In this document: piece by piece, positions 18,759-21,474 of the stretch
Layout of the letters: every line of letters starts with the position of its first letter
How positions within the stretch are numbered: the stretch's first letter is position 1
NCBI GenBank assembly: GCA_025558095.1
Contig: JAIVFI010000052.1
Span: 1-21,474 of the forward strand
DNA from: Hyaloraphidium curvatum
Taxonomy: Eukaryota; Monoblepharomycota; Hyaloraphidiomycetes; Hyaloraphidiales; Hyaloraphidiaceae
DNA: 21,474 bases
Direction of reading: 5' to 3'
The notes under the pieces: generated by a model
What the model was told of the DNA's origin: nothing
Seen by the model: only the letters and a program-made list of their open reading frames with translations
Database searches by the model: none
Made by a program: the position numbers and the translations under genes

Positions 18759-18849
18759 TGACAGGCGCCGGAAAACACTATCTCGCCTGACCTTCTCTTT
18801 CTTTGCTTCTTGATCCCTCGAGAACAATCGTTTCTTCCGGCGCCTGTCA
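18759..18849. repeat. 91-bp unit with 13-bp terminal inverted repeats, copy 2
   Basis: The left end TGACAGGCGCCGG (18759-18771) and right end CCGGCGCCTGTCA (18837-18849) are perfect inverted repeats. Length is identical to copy 1, and the two copies are spaced 149 bases start to start. The interior is rich in T/C (CTTCTCTTTCTTTGCTTC), unlike the surrounding GC-rich genes. Confidence 0.7.
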
Positions 18850-19066
18850 AACGGCTACTATGGCCCGAGTCAGCTCCTCCGGGCCATTCATCGCCCAAGG
18901 AGCTCGACAGCACCGGAGGTTGGAATCAGTTGTATAATCTTCATTGTTTTCCTCCAGTTAGGCGAGCGATTGACCGCAGATCGCCTCCCTTGCCCTTCGT
19001 GCTTCGGGCTGCTTGGCGGCGCCGATCCAGCGGGTCCCGGCTAAACCCAACTGTCCCCCGAAAGCA

Positions 19067-20885
19067 ATGGCCGCGGCCTCCAAGCTCGCCGTCGCGGCGG
19101 CGGCGACCGCCGGCGGGCTCCTCCTCTCGCTCGCCGCGGCGTACCGCGTGCTCCGCGCGGGCGCGTACTCGCCGTGGTCGCACGTCCTGCTCGGCACCCC
19201 CGCGCCGGAAAAGGCCTCGAAGCGCCTGCAGTCGGCCGCCAAGCCCGACGGCACCGTCGCCGTCGACATCGAGACGGAATTCTACAGCGTGACGGGCACC
19301 GTGGATGCCGCCTACACGGACGTGGTCGACGTGTTCTGCCGCAACGTCGCCGAGGGCCACGAGGTCGGAGCGTCGTTCTGCGTCTACGTTGGCGAGCGCC
19401 GCGTGGTGGATCTCGCGGGCGGGCAGAAGGTTGGCGGGCGCAAGTACGACCTGGACAGCTGTAGGTCGACCGACGGCCGATCGCGGTCCACTTTCTGATT
19501 GGGCCTCCCCCGCTACCGACCCTGATCCCCTGGTTGAACCGCGGTCCCGCCGGCCCACAGGCAACCAGGTGTTTAGCTCCGGCAAGGCCATCATGTCCGT
19601 CATCGTGGCCTACTGCGTCGGAAAGGGCTACCTCTCCTACGACGACCTGGTCACGAAGTACTGGCCCGAATTCGGCCAGGGCGGCAAGGAGCATGTGACT
19701 GTCAAGGAGATCCTGCAGCACCGCGCCGGCGTGGGCTGGCTCGACCCCGAGAACCGGCTCACGTACGAGGAGTGCTGGGACCTGGACGCCATCCGGCCCA
19801 AGCTGGAGCGGCAGAAGCACAACTTTGACGGCGTCAAGACCCAGAGCTAGTCAGTCCCTTCGGGGCCTTTTCGCTCCGCCGTTCTCACACGCGGCCGCAA
19901 CGTTACGTTACAGCCACGCCGTCACCCGCGGCTACTACATGAATGAGATCCTCCGCCGCGTGCACCCGCAGGGCTACACCGCGCGCGACATCATGTCCAA
20001 GGAGATCCTCCCCCTCCTCGTCGCCGACGCCGACCGCACCGGCCACCCCGTGCACATCTCCGTGCCCGAGGACCCCGCGGTTTTTGGTCACATCTGGGAC
20101 CTGGTCGCCTACCCCATCCCCCGCGTCGTGCTGCGCCTCTTCTACCCGCGGTTCGCCAACCCCGACCCCCTGCCGGAGCAGATCGTCCGCGGCATCCGCA
20201 ACCCCAACCCCATCGCCAACAAGTCCATGGCCGAGACCATGCCCACGTTCGCCGGCCCCGACCCCGTCACGGGCAAGCCGGTGGGCAAGGGGCTGGACTC
20301 GCAGAACTCATGGAACGTGCGGCGCGGGCAGCACACGAGCTTCGCGGTGGTCACCAACGCGCGGGCCATGGCGAGGCTGGGGGCGCTGATCGCCAACGGG
20401 GGCAAGCTGGAGGGGAGGGAGGTGATCCCCGCGGGGACGGTCGGGGTGGCGATGGAGGAGGACCCGTGGAGCGGGGAGGACAGGGTGCTGCGGTTCGAGG
20501 TGCCCTTCACGGTAGGGTCGCGCGCGGGCCTTCTCTTGATGAACGCGGCCTGACGTCGGGATCAGAACGGCGGTTGGGGGATCACCAAGGGCCGCCGCGT
20601 GCCCCAGACGCCCTCGGAGCAGCGCTGGATCGACCAGGGCACGGGCTGGAAATGGGTCGGCTGGGCGGGGTACGGCGGGTCGATGATGCAGTGGGAGCCG
20701 GAGAAGAAGATCGCGTTCGGATAGTGAGTGCTCGGCGCCGCGTTGGGATTTCGGGGACGGAAGCTGATTCGGACGACAGCGCGCCGTCGGCTTTGCAGAT
20801 CTCGCTGCTCGGGGACTTCAGGTCGGCGAGGCTGCTCGAGACCGCGCTGGACTGCTGGGAGGCGGCGGGAGGCAAGGCCGCGTGA
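19067..20885 (+). CDS. Beta-lactamase-related serine hydrolase (class C / EstB / LACTB-like)
   Basis: Five exons: 19067-19460, 19561-19849, 19914-20511, 20566-20723 and 20780-20885, giving 514 residues. All introns are GT-AG (100, 64, 54 and 56 bases). The N-terminus (MAAASKLAVAAAATAGGLLL) has one hydrophobic segment, a signal anchor or signal peptide. The catalytic SxxK is S137-S-G-K140 in VFSSGKAIMS. The Tyr motif is Y228-H-A in QSYHAVTRGYYMNEILRR, and the third active-site element is probably GYGGS in exon 4. The C-terminus ISLLGDFRSARLLETALDC is typical of the family. These enzymes acylate on Ser and act on esters, amides or beta-lactams; the substrate here is unknown. Introns 2 and 4 both split a Tyr codon as TA-GT. 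ATG at 19067 is preferred as the first in-frame ATG with a hydrophobic start after it. Confidence 0.9.
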
Positions 20886-21091
20886 AGATTCCCGATCGGA
20901 ATCGAGCTTCGGGCACAGCTGTGTGAAGCACCTGGAATGACAAAGCTGGACGTCCAATGCGTTTTTCGGTGTACATACGCTACGTTACCGCCGCTAAGAT
21001 CCAATTCGCAAAAGATGAGCAAGATTCCGTACGTCCAAATCTCAAAGCGTGCAGTCCGAAAGAGAACGAACCCCACGGGTTGCCACGTCCA
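20886..21091. other. Convergent 3' intergenic region
   Basis: 206 bases between the stop of the plus-strand serine hydrolase and the stop of the minus-strand Ig-like protein. It presumably holds both transcript ends. No AATAAA or gene is seen. Confidence 0.4.
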
Positions 21092-21474
21092 TCAGCGGTT
21101 GACTTGGAGGTTCCCGTTACCCGTAGCGGAGTTGTAGCTGTTTGACCCCGCATGCCTGCACGAGACGGACCTCCGGCCCAAGGAATCCCACGAAGGATAC
21201 CTGTACCGGTAGTTGGCCACCCCCTGCCAGTTTGTGTTTGCCCGCCCGACCTCGCGCCCGTTGACCGAGAAGATGATCTGGATGTTGTTCGCGCCGCCGC
21301 CGTTGTCGGTGCGCGTGGCCCCGCAGGTCAGCGTGACCTGCTGGCCCCTCTTGACTGTGCGGTAGGTCACGGAGATGCGGAGGTTGACCTTGCGGGAGCA
21401 TCCACTGCGGGACGGCAGGCCCAGCTCCCCTCCTTGGCGGCGAGGTGCCACCCTGGCGGACTTGTAGTTGGTGC
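21092..21474 (-). CDS. Protein with C-terminal bacterial-type Ig-like (group 3) domain, partial
   Basis: A frame open from the right edge to TGA at 21094-21092, 126 full residues visible. The C-terminal part has the layout of bacterial Ig-like group 3 repeats: VTLTCGATRTDN, then IIFSVNGREVGRANTN, GVANYRYRYPSWDSLG, RSVSCRHAGSNSYNSATG and the closing NLQV. That is the usual beta-sandwich pattern of F.VNG..VG, G.A and Y.SATG...L.V. Two Cys within the domain (CGAT and SCRH) could form a disulphide. Such domains occur in secreted or surface adhesion proteins; the rest of the protein lies outside the window. Some of the Arg-rich sequence near the edge may be intronic. Confidence 0.65.
   Translation of the reverse strand, partial: TNYKSARVAPRRQGGELGLPSRSGCSRKVNLRISVTYRTVKRGQQVTLTCGATRTDNGGGANNIQIIFSVNGREVGRANTNWQGVANYRYRYPSWDSLGRRSVSCRHAGSNSYNSATGNGNLQVNR

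Larger units (their letters stand above)
18374..19066. other. Intergenic region carrying an inverted-repeat pair
   Basis: 693 bases between the small acidic protein and the serine hydrolase gene. It is less GC-rich than the genes and holds two 91-bp units with terminal inverted repeats (separate entries). An isolated CCTGTCA half-repeat lies at 18575-18581. A TGTATAATCT element at 18931-18940, about 130 bases before the hydrolase ATG, could be a promoter box. No gene is supported here. Confidence 0.5.

Noticed and set aside
19461-19498. Stop codon after the first hydrolase exon as evidence for a pseudogene
   Set aside because: A GT-AG intron (19461-19560) removes it and restores the SxxK motif in frame; the other three interruptions are explained the same way.
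1-21474. tRNA, rRNA, CRISPR array or insertion sequence
   Set aside because: I found no cloverleaf-like segment, no conserved rRNA stretch, no regularly spaced repeats and no transposase-like frame.

Overview
The window is nuclear DNA of a GC-rich microbial eukaryote. Several genes only read through once short GT-AG introns of 50-100 bases are removed, and many of these introns have a CTGAC-like branch site near the acceptor. The gene content (F-box/LRR-like proteins, a TKL-type kinase with MIB/HERC2 and ankyrin repeats, a GFA-domain protein, a beta-lactamase-fold serine hydrolase) and the compact introns suit an early-diverging (chytrid-like) fungus or an amoeba-like protist. I cannot choose between these from sequence alone.

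Layout. Bases 1-3380 (minus) hold a three-exon-plus nuclear protein with a bromodomain-like segment, an AT-hook and an acidic tail that runs off the left edge. Bases 4278-4646 (plus) hold a small multi-pass membrane protein. Bases 5133-6633 (plus) hold one F-box/LRR-like gene copy with a frameshift and a C-terminal fragment of a second copy. Bases 7417-8279 hold a head-to-head pair of small predicted secreted proteins that resemble each other. Bases 9233-9955 (minus) hold a truncated third F-box-like copy. Bases 10059-10550 (minus) hold a GFA/CENP-V-domain protein. Bases 11105-13335 (minus) hold two more disrupted F-box-like copies. Bases 13563-17416 (minus) hold a large signalling gene: four MIB/HERC2 repeats, ankyrin repeats and two kinase domains. 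Bases 17873-18373 (plus) hold a small acidic Cys-containing protein. Bases 18610-18849 hold two homologous 91-bp units bounded by 13-bp inverted repeats. Bases 19067-20885 (plus) hold a five-exon beta-lactamase-related hydrolase. Bases 21092-21474 (minus) hold the end of a protein with a bacterial-type Ig-like domain.

The two themes most worth attention are these. First, five copies of one F-box/LRR-like family lie within 8.2 kb. They share an unusual C-terminal signature (MWRRITGG then an acidic/Ser end), yet every copy carries a frameshift, stop, truncation or insertion, while long intact frames next door argue against generally poor sequence. Second, the MIB/HERC2-ankyrin-tandem-kinase gene has two kinase domains that arose by internal duplication. 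Both lack the Arg of the HRD motif, and the second is interrupted by a single in-frame TAG. No operon-like cooperation is visible; the genes seem to be independent eukaryotic transcription units.
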